64,000 bases of DNA from Anammoximicrobium sp964486845 (GTDB lineage: Bacteria > Planctomycetota > Planctomycetia > Pirellulales > Pirellulaceae). The stretch spans positions 3,525 through 67,524 of the forward strand of contig CAZAQY010000013.1 in assembly GCA_964486845.1 (NCBI GenBank). Direction: 5' to 3'. Under the pieces are notes generated by a model, which did no database searches, was not told the origin of the DNA, and worked only from the letters and a program-made list of their open reading frames with translations. Of the stretch, positions 24,773 to 32,843 are shown in pieces (positions within the stretch are counted from its first letter, which is position 1; each line of letters begins with the position of its first letter). The position numbers and the translations under genes are program-made.

Positions 24773-25623
24773 CTCTGTTCTCCTTGTTGGTTCAAACGTC
24801 GTGACAAATCTTGGACCAATGCTTCGACGAACTCCCGTGAGAACAACTGCCACAGCGTGGCGGCAGCGGTCTGGGGGTTGGTTGGGCAGAATTGCAGGGG
24901 AATCATGGGCACGGGCGAGCTGTGGCCGCGTATGAGCGGGCGCGCCCTTGGTGAGATCGGGCTACCGTCCATCGTCGTCGGAGTGCCGTCGGATGGCACG
25001 CGGCGCCTCCCAATCTTGGCCGTATTGATGGTGCGTCCGTCACGACACTTGCGCAGACGTGCGGGGATCGCGCCGCGCGCACCACCCGCCGTATCGACCG
25101 CGGCTGACTTCGGCTCTGCCGATGTGGCAGTCACGGAAGGCACCGCGGCACTCCGCTCTGGCGTCACCGGTGTCAGAGAGATCGCCGCAGCGGCCTCGGC
25201 CTTCTCGCGGTACCGCCTGACCGTCCTTTCGTGGACACCGCAGTGTTCCGCGATTTGGCCGTTGCTTAGGCTGACCGCCTTGGGATGCATTAGCGCCGTG
25301 CGGACGGCCCGCTCCTTGTCCTCATTGGTCCGCCGAAGGCCATGTGTCTTGTTGACGCCGTAGCTGTACCAGCGAGCATCGTCGAGCGTGCCTTGGTGAA
25401 CTTCGACTTCGATCGGCTCACCCGGCTTTGCGCGACGCCAGGCGTGAAACCGGTGGTATCCATCGGCCAGCCAATAGTGTTGGCCATCGTAGAACACGGA
25501 GACGGGCGGGAATGCGGTGCCGGAACGCATCAGTTCGGCATATTCCGCCACCACTTCGCTTTGCAACTCCGCACGCGGTTGGGTGCCGCCGTCGGTGCGG
25601 AGCAGGTCAATGTTCAGTCGCAT
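24769..25623 (-). CDS. ParB-like protein with HTH (copy A)
   Basis: 284 residues. The ParB N domain covers about 1-75 (AEYAELMRSGTAFPPVSVFYDGQHYWLADGYHRFHAW). The next block (TLDDARWYSYGVNKTHGLRRTNEDKERAV) and HTH (LSNGQIAEHCGVHERTVRRYREK) follow the KorB/ParB order. A variable, low-complexity linker leads to a C-terminal helix with FSREFVEALVQDL. The upstream gene is a clear paralog. The start codon is ATG, with GGAAT a short distance upstream. Such proteins act as DNA-binding regulators or partition factors. Confidence 0.85.
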   Translation of the reverse strand: MRLNIDLLRTDGGTQPRAELQSEVVAEYAELMRSGTAFPPVSVFYDGQHYWLADGYHRFHAWRRAKPGEPIEVEVHQGTLDDARWYSYGVNKTHGLRRTNEDKERAVRTALMHPKAVSLSNGQIAEHCGVHERTVRRYREKAEAAAAISLTPVTPERSAAVPSVTATSAEPKSAAVDTAGGARGAIPARLRKCRDGRTINTAKIGRRRVPSDGTPTTMDGSPISPRARPLIRGHSSPVPMIPLQFCPTNPQTAAATLWQLFSREFVEALVQDLSRRLNQQGEQR

Positions 25624-25723
25624 TCTGGATTCCTTTTGACGTGGGTGACTCTATGCGCTCATTGGGCTACCGGCGCAGCAGGCGCCGCGGCGATCACTGG
25701 CCGTCGTCCGGGTTCGGCGTCGA

Positions 25724-26494
25724 TCAGCTGGCCGTCTCCTCTGACTGGTGCCGGCGATGGAGGGAAAAAACGTTCAGGAAGACCTTCTCCAGGAACTCGA
25801 ACGGGAAGCTCGCCATCAATTCGTGCGCACAGCGGCGTGGATCGTCCTTCGACAACTCGACTCTCACCGAGCCGGTAACACTGGCTCTTTCGTCTGCCGC
25901 CGAGCCGACCGGCATGCAAGGGGATGTCTGGTCCTTCCGCTGCTGAACGGAGCCAATTCGCGCCGTGTTGATGATGCGCCCGTCGCGGCCCATTCGCAGG
26001 CGTGCGTGCGCGGTATTGAGAAGATGATTGCTCAGCTCGCCTATCGGCGACAACGAAACGGCCGATTCCAACTCCCGACGGTATCTCGCGACCGTGTTCC
26101 CCGTCACGCCGCAGTGCTCTGCGATCCGACGGTTGCTTAGCAAAAGCGCTTTGGGGTGTTCCAACGCCCTCCGCACCGCCCGCTCCTTATCGGCGTTGGT
26201 CCGCCGCAGGCCGTGGGCCAGATTCACTCCGTAGCTGTGCCAGCGGGCATCCTCCAGCGAGCCCTGGAACACGTCTGCTTTGATCGGCTGACCTGCGCGC
26301 ACACGGCACCAAGCGTGAAAGCGGTGGAATCCGTCCGCCAGCCAATAGTTCTGCCCATCGTAGAAGACCGAAACGGCAGGGAAGGCGGCGCCAGCCCGCA
26401 TTAGTTCGGCGTATTCCTTGATCAGACGACTGTCCAGTTCCGCGCGGGGTTGCGTATCGCCATCGATACGGATTAGGTCTGTGTCGAGACGCAT
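25724..26494 (-). CDS. ParB-like protein with HTH (copy B)
   Basis: 256 residues. Residues 1-145 align gap-free by eye with copy A (MRL.TDL.R.DG.TQPRAEL; VSVFYDGQ.YWLADG.HRFHAW; YGVN..HGLRRTN.DKERAVR.AL.HPKA). The linkers have diverged, but short islands remain (GRDGRIINTARIG) and both tails have an FEFLE/FVEAL helix. It is an old tandem duplication, 100 bases upstream of copy A. AAGGAA precedes the ATG at 26494. The HTH differs in recognition-helix residues (TGNTVARYRRE), so the two could bind different sites. Confidence 0.85.
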   Translation of the reverse strand: MRLDTDLIRIDGDTQPRAELDSRLIKEYAELMRAGAAFPAVSVFYDGQNYWLADGFHRFHAWCRVRAGQPIKADVFQGSLEDARWHSYGVNLAHGLRRTNADKERAVRRALEHPKALLLSNRRIAEHCGVTGNTVARYRRELESAVSLSPIGELSNHLLNTAHARLRMGRDGRIINTARIGSVQQRKDQTSPCMPVGSAADERASVTGSVRVELSKDDPRRCAHELMASFPFEFLEKVFLNVFSLHRRHQSEETAS

Positions 26495-26511
26495 GCGATT
26501 GTTCCTTGGAA

Positions 26512-26853
26512 TTAGTTGTTCTGTGCCAACACGAGATAAAGCTGCACCGCCAGCCGGGGCAGATCGTCCAGGCGGACGACTGCCAACCAAGGCTGGCCGT
26601 TGGCCCGGTGCAGGACCACAGGCACCTTTTCGCCGGCGTCTGCGATTGCCTGGTCTAGGGCCGGGTAGAGGCGAAACGCCTCCGCGCGTTTCACCTCGAA
26701 GTGCAAGTCCGGAATCGCGGTAACGATGTCAGGGGACTCATCGCTGCCGGAGTACTGGCGCCCGCGGTGTGCCTCGACTCCGAACAGACGCCGGATCTCG
26801 GCAGCCGCTTCGCGTTCGCCAGCCTTGCCCTTGTTGCGTGATCGAAGTCCCAT
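26512..26853 (-). CDS. PD-(D/E)XK Holliday-junction-resolvase-like nuclease
   Basis: 113 residues. The N terminus is KGKAGEREAAAEIRRLFG with the conserved glutamate; the core is SPDIVTAIPDLHFEVKRAEAF, i.e. D-x(n)-ExK. This pattern fits phage Hjc-like/VRR-type resolvases that cut branched DNA. It lies 18 bases from the ParB-like gene and 40 from DUF669, in the recombination region. The ATG at 26853 was chosen because the conserved part begins there. Confidence 0.8.
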   Translation of the reverse strand: MGLRSRNKGKAGEREAAAEIRRLFGVEAHRGRQYSGSDESPDIVTAIPDLHFEVKRAEAFRLYPALDQAIADAGEKVPVVLHRANGQPWLAVVRLDDLPRLAVQLYLVLAQNN

Positions 26854-26893
26854 GACATGTGCCTTCTTCTGAACCTTGGAGATCAGAACCCGA

Positions 26894-27349
26894 CTAGCCA
26901 CGCCGCCAAGGCGGCGCTTCGGTCGTGGCCTGCACGGGCTTGCCGCTGGTCGCCTCCTTCGGGGCGTAGCCTTTGATCTCGTTGACGATCTCGCCGCCCT
27001 CGTCGCGCTTCTTGCACTTGACGGTGATCACCAATGGCAGGTTGTGCAGTTCGCAGCTGTCCTTGGGTTGCAGCACGCCCACCGCGCGGCAGATGGCCGA
27101 GAGTTCGGCCCGCGCGATCTTCACGGCCGTCGCGTTCGGGTTGTTCAGATTCAACCGGGCCCACAGGATGCGGTTCTTGTACTCGCCGTCAATGACCTGA
27201 AAGACGAACTGCAGGTAGCTGCCCGTGCCGGCTTTGTTGGGCTTCACTTCGCTGTCCGTGATGACAGCTGCGTACTTGCCAGCGGGGATCGCGTCGAAAT
27301 CCGAGCTCGGCTCGACAGTATTGGCATCGAATCCGTTGAGGTTGGCCAT
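26894..27349 (-). CDS. DUF669 phage protein (ssDNA-binding-like)
   Basis: 151 residues. The DUF669 pattern is GFDANTVEPSSDFDAIPAGKYAAVITDSEVKPNKAGTGSYLQFVFQVIDGEYKNRILWARLNLNNPN (residues 4-73, shown in part), then an OB-like block with KCKKRDEGGEIVNEIKGYAP. Genes of this family sit beside phage recombinases and are thought to bind single-stranded DNA (inference). AAGGAG before the ATG. The C-terminal EAPPWRRG tail resembles the ends of SSB-type proteins. Confidence 0.85.
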   Translation of the reverse strand: MANLNGFDANTVEPSSDFDAIPAGKYAAVITDSEVKPNKAGTGSYLQFVFQVIDGEYKNRILWARLNLNNPNATAVKIARAELSAICRAVGVLQPKDSCELHNLPLVITVKCKKRDEGGEIVNEIKGYAPKEATSGKPVQATTEAPPWRRG

Positions 27350-27389
27350 GTGTGGTTCTCCTTGAGATGAACGTGGAAAGGGAAAGTGA

Positions 27390-28160
27390 CTACTTGCTGG
27401 AAACGCTGCTGGTGATACCGGCCAGGATCGAGTTCCAATCCAGGGGCAGTTCGGCCGCGAGATTGAAACGGTTCTTGGCGACGCAGGACGGGCCGCCCAC
27501 CGTGCGCAGGACACGCTCGCCACCGTCGCGGCCGATGGCATGGGCCACATGGCGCTCGCGGTTGAAGTTGCCCGTATCGGCCTCCACGCGGAACTTGCGT
27601 GTGGCGAAGAGGACCGCGTCCGACCACTCGGTGATCAGCGCGGCCGCATGCTTATTCAGCCGCGGCGAGTAACGGTCGTAGGCCGCGGATTCCGGATCCT
27701 CGAAGCGTTCGACCTTGGCGTGCGCCAGGAGCACGATCATCATCTGGCGTTTGCTGTGCAGGGCGATCAGACCGTCCAGGAGCTTGCGCCAGTAGGCCAA
27801 GGCGTAGACGTAGCCTTTGCCGTAGCCGCCGTCGACCTTCTCGATGGACTTCGCGCCGTAGTCCCGGCACACCGCGTCCCAGATCAGGCGTTCCGCCCAG
27901 TCCAGCGAATCGATGACCGCGGTCTGGTAGTCGTGTTGCTCGGTGTACAGCGAGCCCAAAGCGGCTAGGATGTCGTCGAACGACTGGGCGAGCGGGAATC
28001 GGTGGCAGTCGATCTGGCCCAGGCCGTCCTCGGTCTGGACGAACACGGGTCCCGGCGTTTGCGCGGCGAGGGTCGATTTGCCCACGCCCTCGCTGCCGTA
28101 GACCATCAGCCGCGGAGGCACCGCCTGCTTGCCGCGCTGGATTTGTTGCAGAGTCGTCAT
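27390..28160 (-). CDS. Sak4-like phage recombination ATPase
   Basis: 256 residues. The Walker A motif is YGSEGVGKSTLA (about 21-32); TAVIDSLDWAERL is the Walker B region, and MIVLLAHAK completes a RecA-like core. This type (Sak4/AAA_24) promotes annealing of single strands with phage SSB. Order here is nuclease fusion, ATPase, DUF669, resolvase-like, all leftward, which is the classical phage recombination module. The ATG is at 28160. Confidence 0.8.
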   Translation of the reverse strand: MTTLQQIQRGKQAVPPRLMVYGSEGVGKSTLAAQTPGPVFVQTEDGLGQIDCHRFPLAQSFDDILAALGSLYTEQHDYQTAVIDSLDWAERLIWDAVCRDYGAKSIEKVDGGYGKGYVYALAYWRKLLDGLIALHSKRQMMIVLLAHAKVERFEDPESAAYDRYSPRLNKHAAALITEWSDAVLFATRKFRVEADTGNFNRERHVAHAIGRDGGERVLRTVGGPSCVAKNRFNLAAELPLDWNSILAGITSSVSSK

Positions 28161-28283
28161 GCTTGAAAGCCTTTCGTGTGGTGGAAAAAGTGAGCGCGGA
28201 CGGAGGGCGGCCGAATCGGCACCTTCAGAACGAGAGAGTGTGGGCCCGCCACACCGACCGTCCGGCGCTCGTGGTCAGGAGAC

Positions 28284-29753
28284 TTACGCGGCCTCGAACA
28301 GGCGCACTTCCTCGTACCCGGTGGGCCAGGTGCCCAGCCCGGTGCAATGCCGGAGCCGGCGGATGGCCGCCTCGTTCTCTTGCTGGGCGATACTGAGCGT
28401 GTCGTCCGAGACGCGCCAGACCCCGCAGCGATGCGGCTCTTTCTTCTCCACGGCGATCAGATGCACGTGGGGCCAAACGCCAGTCACCTGGGCCAGAACG
28501 GCCCGATAGAAGGCGAGCTGGTGGGCGTACCCATACCGCCGGGCGTCCGCTTCGAACCAGGTCAGATCGTCGGCCGTTTTCAGGTCCACGATCCCGCGCT
28601 GCGGGTTGAACCAGTCCATACGGATCTGGCAGGGGATGCCGCAGTACTCGGTCCGCACCACGCCCTCGGCCGCTCCCTCAGCCAGCAGGGCCTTGGCCTC
28701 GGCGTTCTGCTGAACGGCCTCGGCCATTCGCGTGACCAGGTTGAAATGCTCCGTGGTCAGCACGGGCTTGCCCTGGGCTTCGGCCCACTCGGCCCAGGCT
28801 TTGGTAGAGGTGCCGAACGGCTGGCCGGTCTTGGGGTTGATCGGACCGCCGACGGCATAGGTTTGATGGAAGACCTCGAGGCCTTCCAGGATCACCGTGT
28901 GGGCCGCGCGGCCCACGAGATACGCCGGGCGGTCTTCGTCCTGAATCAGGCCACAGCGTTTGCGGTGATAGAGGAGCGGGCACTTGCGAAAGTCGGCCAA
29001 GAGATGGCTGGACAAGAATTCGCCAGCGCGGGCGTGATAAGATTCGGCCGGCTCGTGGAGCAGAAAGGAAAGGTCGGACGCGAGGGGCATGGCGGCGGAC
29101 TCGGCAGTGATGGCAACGGGTTTGATCAACTCACAGTCTCCATCAGTACTAATACTCCGCGTCTCGGGCGTTTTGTCCGCTTTTCTTGACAGAACTTTTT
29201 CGGACAGATCCGAGAAGTGCGTGCGCAGCAGCTCCAACTTCCTCTGCAACTCGCGTCGGGACAGGCCCAACTGCCGCCCCGCCTCGGTCGGACTCAGCGT
29301 CTGCAGCAATTCGCCGAGGGTACGGACTTCCGGCGGCAGTTGCGCCAGGCGAGTCTCCACGTCGAGGCGCGCTTCGAGACGCTCCAGTTCGTCGCCGGCG
29401 CGGGGCGCCACGTAGTGACGATGCGCCCCGTCGGGGATGCGGTCGAGCGCCTCGTCGTCGTGGGCCGGTTGTCGCCGTTTGTGGCGACACTTATCGCGGA
29501 TCAGCGAACGCAGGCGGTTTCGCAGCACCGAGATAGTAAACGTCTTTCGGTCCAGGCGTGCGCTGTCGAACTGCGCCGACCGGCGGCACAGGTCCAGGGC
29601 CAGTTCCTGCTCCAGATCGTCGCGATCGCAGCGGTGGAAGCCGTACTTGCCAATGACCGAATTGGCCAGACGGCGGATCAACTTGCGGGACTCGTCGTCG
29701 TACAGACTGGCGGTTTCCGGAGTCGGCTGTTCCGGAGGGGCTTGGGGACACAT
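28284..29753 (-). CDS. Fusion of sigma-70-like domain and RecB-type (PD-(D/E)XK) exonuclease
   Basis: 489 residues in two unlike parts. Residues 1-185 look like a sigma-70 family protein: region 2 (RDDLEQELALDLCRR, FTISVLRNRLRSLIRDK) and a region 4 HTH (LSPTEAGRQLGLSRRELQRKL). Residues 235-489 are a PDDEXK phage exonuclease, with FLSSHLLADFRKCPLLYH at its start, RMDWF, then the catalytic IVDLKT (D390, K392). The exonuclease should supply single strands to the Sak4-like ATPase downstream. A linker at residues 190-230 overlaps a short repeated DNA motif (29145-29160), and an ATG at 29090 could start the nuclease by itself. The first ATG at 29753 sits behind GGAG. Confidence 0.8.
   Translation of the reverse strand: MCPQAPPEQPTPETASLYDDESRKLIRRLANSVIGKYGFHRCDRDDLEQELALDLCRRSAQFDSARLDRKTFTISVLRNRLRSLIRDKCRHKRRQPAHDDEALDRIPDGAHRHYVAPRAGDELERLEARLDVETRLAQLPPEVRTLGELLQTLSPTEAGRQLGLSRRELQRKLELLRTHFSDLSEKVLSRKADKTPETRSISTDGDCELIKPVAITAESAAMPLASDLSFLLHEPAESYHARAGEFLSSHLLADFRKCPLLYHRKRCGLIQDEDRPAYLVGRAAHTVILEGLEVFHQTYAVGGPINPKTGQPFGTSTKAWAEWAEAQGKPVLTTEHFNLVTRMAEAVQQNAEAKALLAEGAAEGVVRTEYCGIPCQIRMDWFNPQRGIVDLKTADDLTWFEADARRYGYAHQLAFYRAVLAQVTGVWPHVHLIAVEKKEPHRCGVWRVSDDTLSIAQQENEAAIRRLRHCTGLGTWPTGYEEVRLFEAA
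29145..29160 (-). repeat. GCGGAGTATTAGTACT motif, site 1
   Basis: A 16-base motif, read on the minus strand, inside the sigma-nuclease fusion gene at the junction of the two domains, 55 bases before a possible internal ATG (29090). The same 16 bases occur at 49347-49362. Confidence 0.6.
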
Positions 29754-30285
29754 GGGAGGTCTCCTTACGGGTGGTAAGAGGTTGAACTCGTCACACCCGC
29801 AAGGCGCTACAAACCCTGTAGCGCGCGCTACGGACCCTGTAGCGCGCCGAAAAAAGGCCGATTTCTTGGGCCTCCGTATCGAAGAAAAATTTCTTGGCTG
29901 TTCAGTATTGAAATCGGTTTGCCCCGTGGTAAGCTTTTGCTAATCGGAACACTCGCACTAAGCGCGTGTTCAGCAACGTGGATTTACATACACTGGAACT
30001 AAACGTTACATGGAAGTCGATCCGGTGCCGGGACTGCCGGGCTCCGGGGAGAATAGCGGCTTACCCCGATTCAACGCCGCCCAACCTTGACCCAGGGTTG
30101 ATTCTTTTTTTAGTCACTGCTGACTATCTCTGCTGACAGGGGCGTTTCCCAATCCCAGCGAAGGTCCAGCTACAGGCACGCGCTGCGCGCGTCGTGTGTG
30201 ACTGATACCGCGCTCGCCGCCTTGCAGCAGCGTGCTGGGATGCGCCGGAGCCGCACTCTGTCGCCCTGATCAAGGGACCACTGCC
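29754..30285. other. Divergent control region of the prophage early genes
   Basis: About 530 bases between the leftward and rightward early operons, with no supported gene. It contains the two tandem palindromes, two near-copies of GATTTCTTGG/AATTTCTTGG around 29862-29895, and AT-richer stretches around 29880-30010 and 30100-30140 where promoters are likely. I cannot fix -10/-35 boxes with certainty. Confidence 0.6.
29804..29845. promoter_or_regulatory. Two abutting 21-bp palindromic operators
   Basis: Two units of the form GCGCTAC-N7-GTAGCGC lie end to end at 29804-29824 and 29825-29845. The 7-bp arms are perfect in both; the spacers are AAACCCT and GGACCCT. The position, 51 bases upstream of the leftward operon's start in the divergent region, fits a cooperative repressor site. 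Confidence 0.75.
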
Positions 30286-31434
30286 ATGCCGAAGCAACTG
30301 CCCCTATTTGAAGATCCCAAGAACGTTCACGCCATCTCGCCTGATCGCCTGCGACGCCTGTGCGACTGGTATCATTGGACCCCGGCCGCGGAAGTCGTGC
30401 TCGTGTCTGACGTGCAGATCATGAAAGACGCCCTGCCGGCGTTCGAAGGGGCGCCGCCGAAACTGTTGGATACGGTGCATATGATCGCGGACCTATCGAC
30501 GCGGGAGGCCCTGGATGCGTTACAGGCGGCCATCCCCGAACGCCAGCCGGCCTGGCTCGAAGACTGCCTGAGTCCGGCTGACGGCGTGACCGAAATCTGG
30601 TTTCGCTATCCGCACTTGGTCGAACGCGAGCACGCACGTCGCCAGTTGCGGCGTCCTCGGAAGTTCGAGTACTTCCAAACGCTGGCGGACGCTCGGAATT
30701 CGGCCCGGCCTCCTACGGAGAGCGACATCAAGATCCTGGCCAGCCGTCTCGACCGCGAATGCGCCGCTCGCCTTCGAGGGCAAGGGGCGAACGTGTTGGA
30801 GTTCCTTCAGGACGACGCTTGGTCGTTTGTGATCTGGCATGGCGAGTGCGTCAAACAGGACTTGCACTGGGATAACGGCACCGTCCGGCGCATCGACTAT
30901 CGGCCCGTTGGCGTTGACATCGTGGTGTATCAGCCGACGTGCTGCGAGTTGCGGATCAGCGCGCGAGCCGAATGGCAGAAGCGGCTCTATCGGGAAGCCT
31001 TCGGCCAACTCTTACTCGGCGATGAACAGGCCTTCCCAGGAACATCGAAATTCACCGTGGATCCCATACTCAAAGATCGGCGGGCCGCGGTGAACTGTGT
31101 GGACCTGCCCGGCATCGAGTACATCGATCTGACCGCGGTCGAGTATTTGTATCCCGGCCCCGGTGGCCTGACTGGCGGACTCAAGGGTCCCGGTCTGGCA
31201 ACAGATCCGCGGTTCCAAATCCCGCCGTTGGCGCGCCTCATCCGTGTGCGATTCGACATCAAATTGCGCGGCCACAAGAAGGCTCGCCGGGTGGAGATCC
31301 GGCCCTTCAACATCGCGACGTACGACCGCGATGCCGACAGTGTCTGGATCGACCGTTGGCTAGAACTTCGAGGGTTTGTGCTTGTGAGGAATCGCCATGA
31401 TGACGAGTCTAAGCCGTTTTTGGCCGTTGCTTGA
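30286..31434 (+). CDS. Unknown protein, first gene of rightward early operon
   Basis: 382 residues, no recognised family. The N terminus (MPKQLPLFEDPKNVHAISPDRLRRLCDWYHW) is followed by a helical region and a beta-rich half (WSFVIWHGECVKQDLHWDNGTVRRIDYRPVGVDIVVYQPTCCELRISARAEWQKRLYREAFGQLLLGD, residues about 180-245, shown for structure only in part). It has no membrane span or signal peptide. AAGGGA precedes the ATG. It overlaps the next gene by 38 bases, so they act together; whether they are defence, regulation or DNA metabolism is not visible. Confidence 0.6.
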   Translation: MPKQLPLFEDPKNVHAISPDRLRRLCDWYHWTPAAEVVLVSDVQIMKDALPAFEGAPPKLLDTVHMIADLSTREALDALQAAIPERQPAWLEDCLSPADGVTEIWFRYPHLVEREHARRQLRRPRKFEYFQTLADARNSARPPTESDIKILASRLDRECAARLRGQGANVLEFLQDDAWSFVIWHGECVKQDLHWDNGTVRRIDYRPVGVDIVVYQPTCCELRISARAEWQKRLYREAFGQLLLGDEQAFPGTSKFTVDPILKDRRAAVNCVDLPGIEYIDLTAVEYLYPGPGGLTGGLKGPGLATDPRFQIPPLARLIRVRFDIKLRGHKKARRVEIRPFNIATYDRDADSVWIDRWLELRGFVLVRNRHDDESKPFLAVA

Positions 31435-32626
31435 GAATCTTCGTCCGCTGGCTGCGGTGAGCGCCGAATGGCAGTTGTGGCTCGGGCCGGAGTTCGCGCA
31501 GCTGCGCCCGCTGCTGCGTCCCCAGGACACGTTGGCGACGGCGTATCCCAAGCTCGTCGCCGGACGCAGTCCCTTGCCATATCGCGTGGTGACGCATGGG
31601 CCGGAAGATCATGAAGGCATCTGTCCGGACACGGAGGAGATCCTTCGCCTGACGACCGCTCAGTTGACGGTGTACGAACTGTCCGAGACGAGTCTGCTGC
31701 GCTCCCTCGCCCGGGCCCTCGGCGTCCAAGGTCTATGGGAGGCACTGGCCGGTTTCCGCGACACCTACCGTCTTGGCATCCGCCGCACAAACGGCAGCCG
31801 AGACCGTCCGGTATTCTTCAGCTACGCAGGCGACCCTTCAGCCCAGCGCCACTTGGCGGACCATCTGGCCGCTACCGACGGGCCGGCCATCTTGGCAACG
31901 CCGACATCGGCGACCCACACAGCCGCCTTGGCCGAGTCTGTCCGGCGCCGTGGCTCCCTGCTTCTGACCCTGGACAACGCCGTCGCCGTCGGCGCCGACG
32001 GTCAGTTCGTCGCCACCATCGACCTGGATGCAGCCGTGGCCCACGAGGACTTGGCGACACGGCCGACGGTCACTGTGGACAGCGGCCTTAACGTATTCCA
32101 TCGGCGCGGCGACTTCTGGCAGTTGGCTTTCGCCGGCACGACAGCGCAAGCAAGGCACCGGGCCGGCCTGCCCTACATCGCGCAGACCCTCGCACATCCG
32201 GGGCGGACGTTCAGTTGCCTGGAGTTGCAGGCCGTTGTGAAAGGCGACGACCGCATGCTGGCTGCCAGCCGCTCGGGCGAGTTGATCGATCGTGAGGCAC
32301 TCAGCGTCTATCATCAACAGATCCTGGACGTCGAAGACGAAATCGCCGAGGCCGAGGAGTTCCACGACTTTGTCCGCCATGAACAGTTGAGCGCCAAACG
32401 GGACCACCTGCTACAGGAAGTGTCCCGCGGCAGCAGATTGGGCGGACAGTTGCGCTTCGACGGCCCGCGAGAGCGAGCTCGCAAGTCAGTGACGAACGCC
32501 GTCCGAGAGGCATTCAAAGTGATCGCCAAAGTCCACCCACCACTGGCCGCGCACCTGAAGGCGTTCCTGCACCGGGGCGGGTCAATGTGCTACCAGCCGG
32601 AGACGCCCCTGCGCTGGCTCACCTGA
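31397..32626 (+). CDS. Unknown protein with a conserved C-terminal block
   Basis: 409 residues. Residues 1-270 are unrecognised. The C-terminal region has a coiled-coil (VYHQQILDVEDEIAEAEEFHDF) and ends in ARKSVTNAVREAFKVIAKVHPPLAAHLKAFLHRGGSMCYQPETP, which resembles a block I remember from the ends of actinobacterial and planctomycete regulators (A..V...I..AL..I...HP.L..HL......G..C.Y.P); not checked. GAGGAA precedes the ATG. It is translationally coupled to the gene before it. Confidence 0.6.
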   Translation: MMTSLSRFWPLLENLRPLAAVSAEWQLWLGPEFAQLRPLLRPQDTLATAYPKLVAGRSPLPYRVVTHGPEDHEGICPDTEEILRLTTAQLTVYELSETSLLRSLARALGVQGLWEALAGFRDTYRLGIRRTNGSRDRPVFFSYAGDPSAQRHLADHLAATDGPAILATPTSATHTAALAESVRRRGSLLLTLDNAVAVGADGQFVATIDLDAAVAHEDLATRPTVTVDSGLNVFHRRGDFWQLAFAGTTAQARHRAGLPYIAQTLAHPGRTFSCLELQAVVKGDDRMLAASRSGELIDREALSVYHQQILDVEDEIAEAEEFHDFVRHEQLSAKRDHLLQEVSRGSRLGGQLRFDGPRERARKSVTNAVREAFKVIAKVHPPLAAHLKAFLHRGGSMCYQPETPLRWLT

Positions 32627-32682
32627 GGTGGCCGCGGACGTTCCTGTCAGGAATTTTGGAGAAAGGCGTACATGGCCGTCGA

Positions 32683-32698
32683 GATGCGGAGTATTAGT
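32683..32698 (+). repeat. GATGCGGAGTATTAGT motif, site 2
   Basis: 16 bases identical to 49344-49359; 13 of them are shared with site 1. The motif lies between the unknown pair and the ParB-methyltransferase gene, 146 bases before the latter's ATG, and reads in the direction of that gene. Confidence 0.6.
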
Positions 32699-32843
32699 CA
32701 AGATAGAGGGCGCATTAGCGAACGGCGCGGGCGCCCTGCTGGTTCCGTTCCTGCGTCGGTCTGCACGTGGTTGCCTCCGGTTTACCACCCAGGCCGTCGA
32801 TGTGGACCTCGGCAAGACATCCCACTGTCGTCAAGAGGTATCG

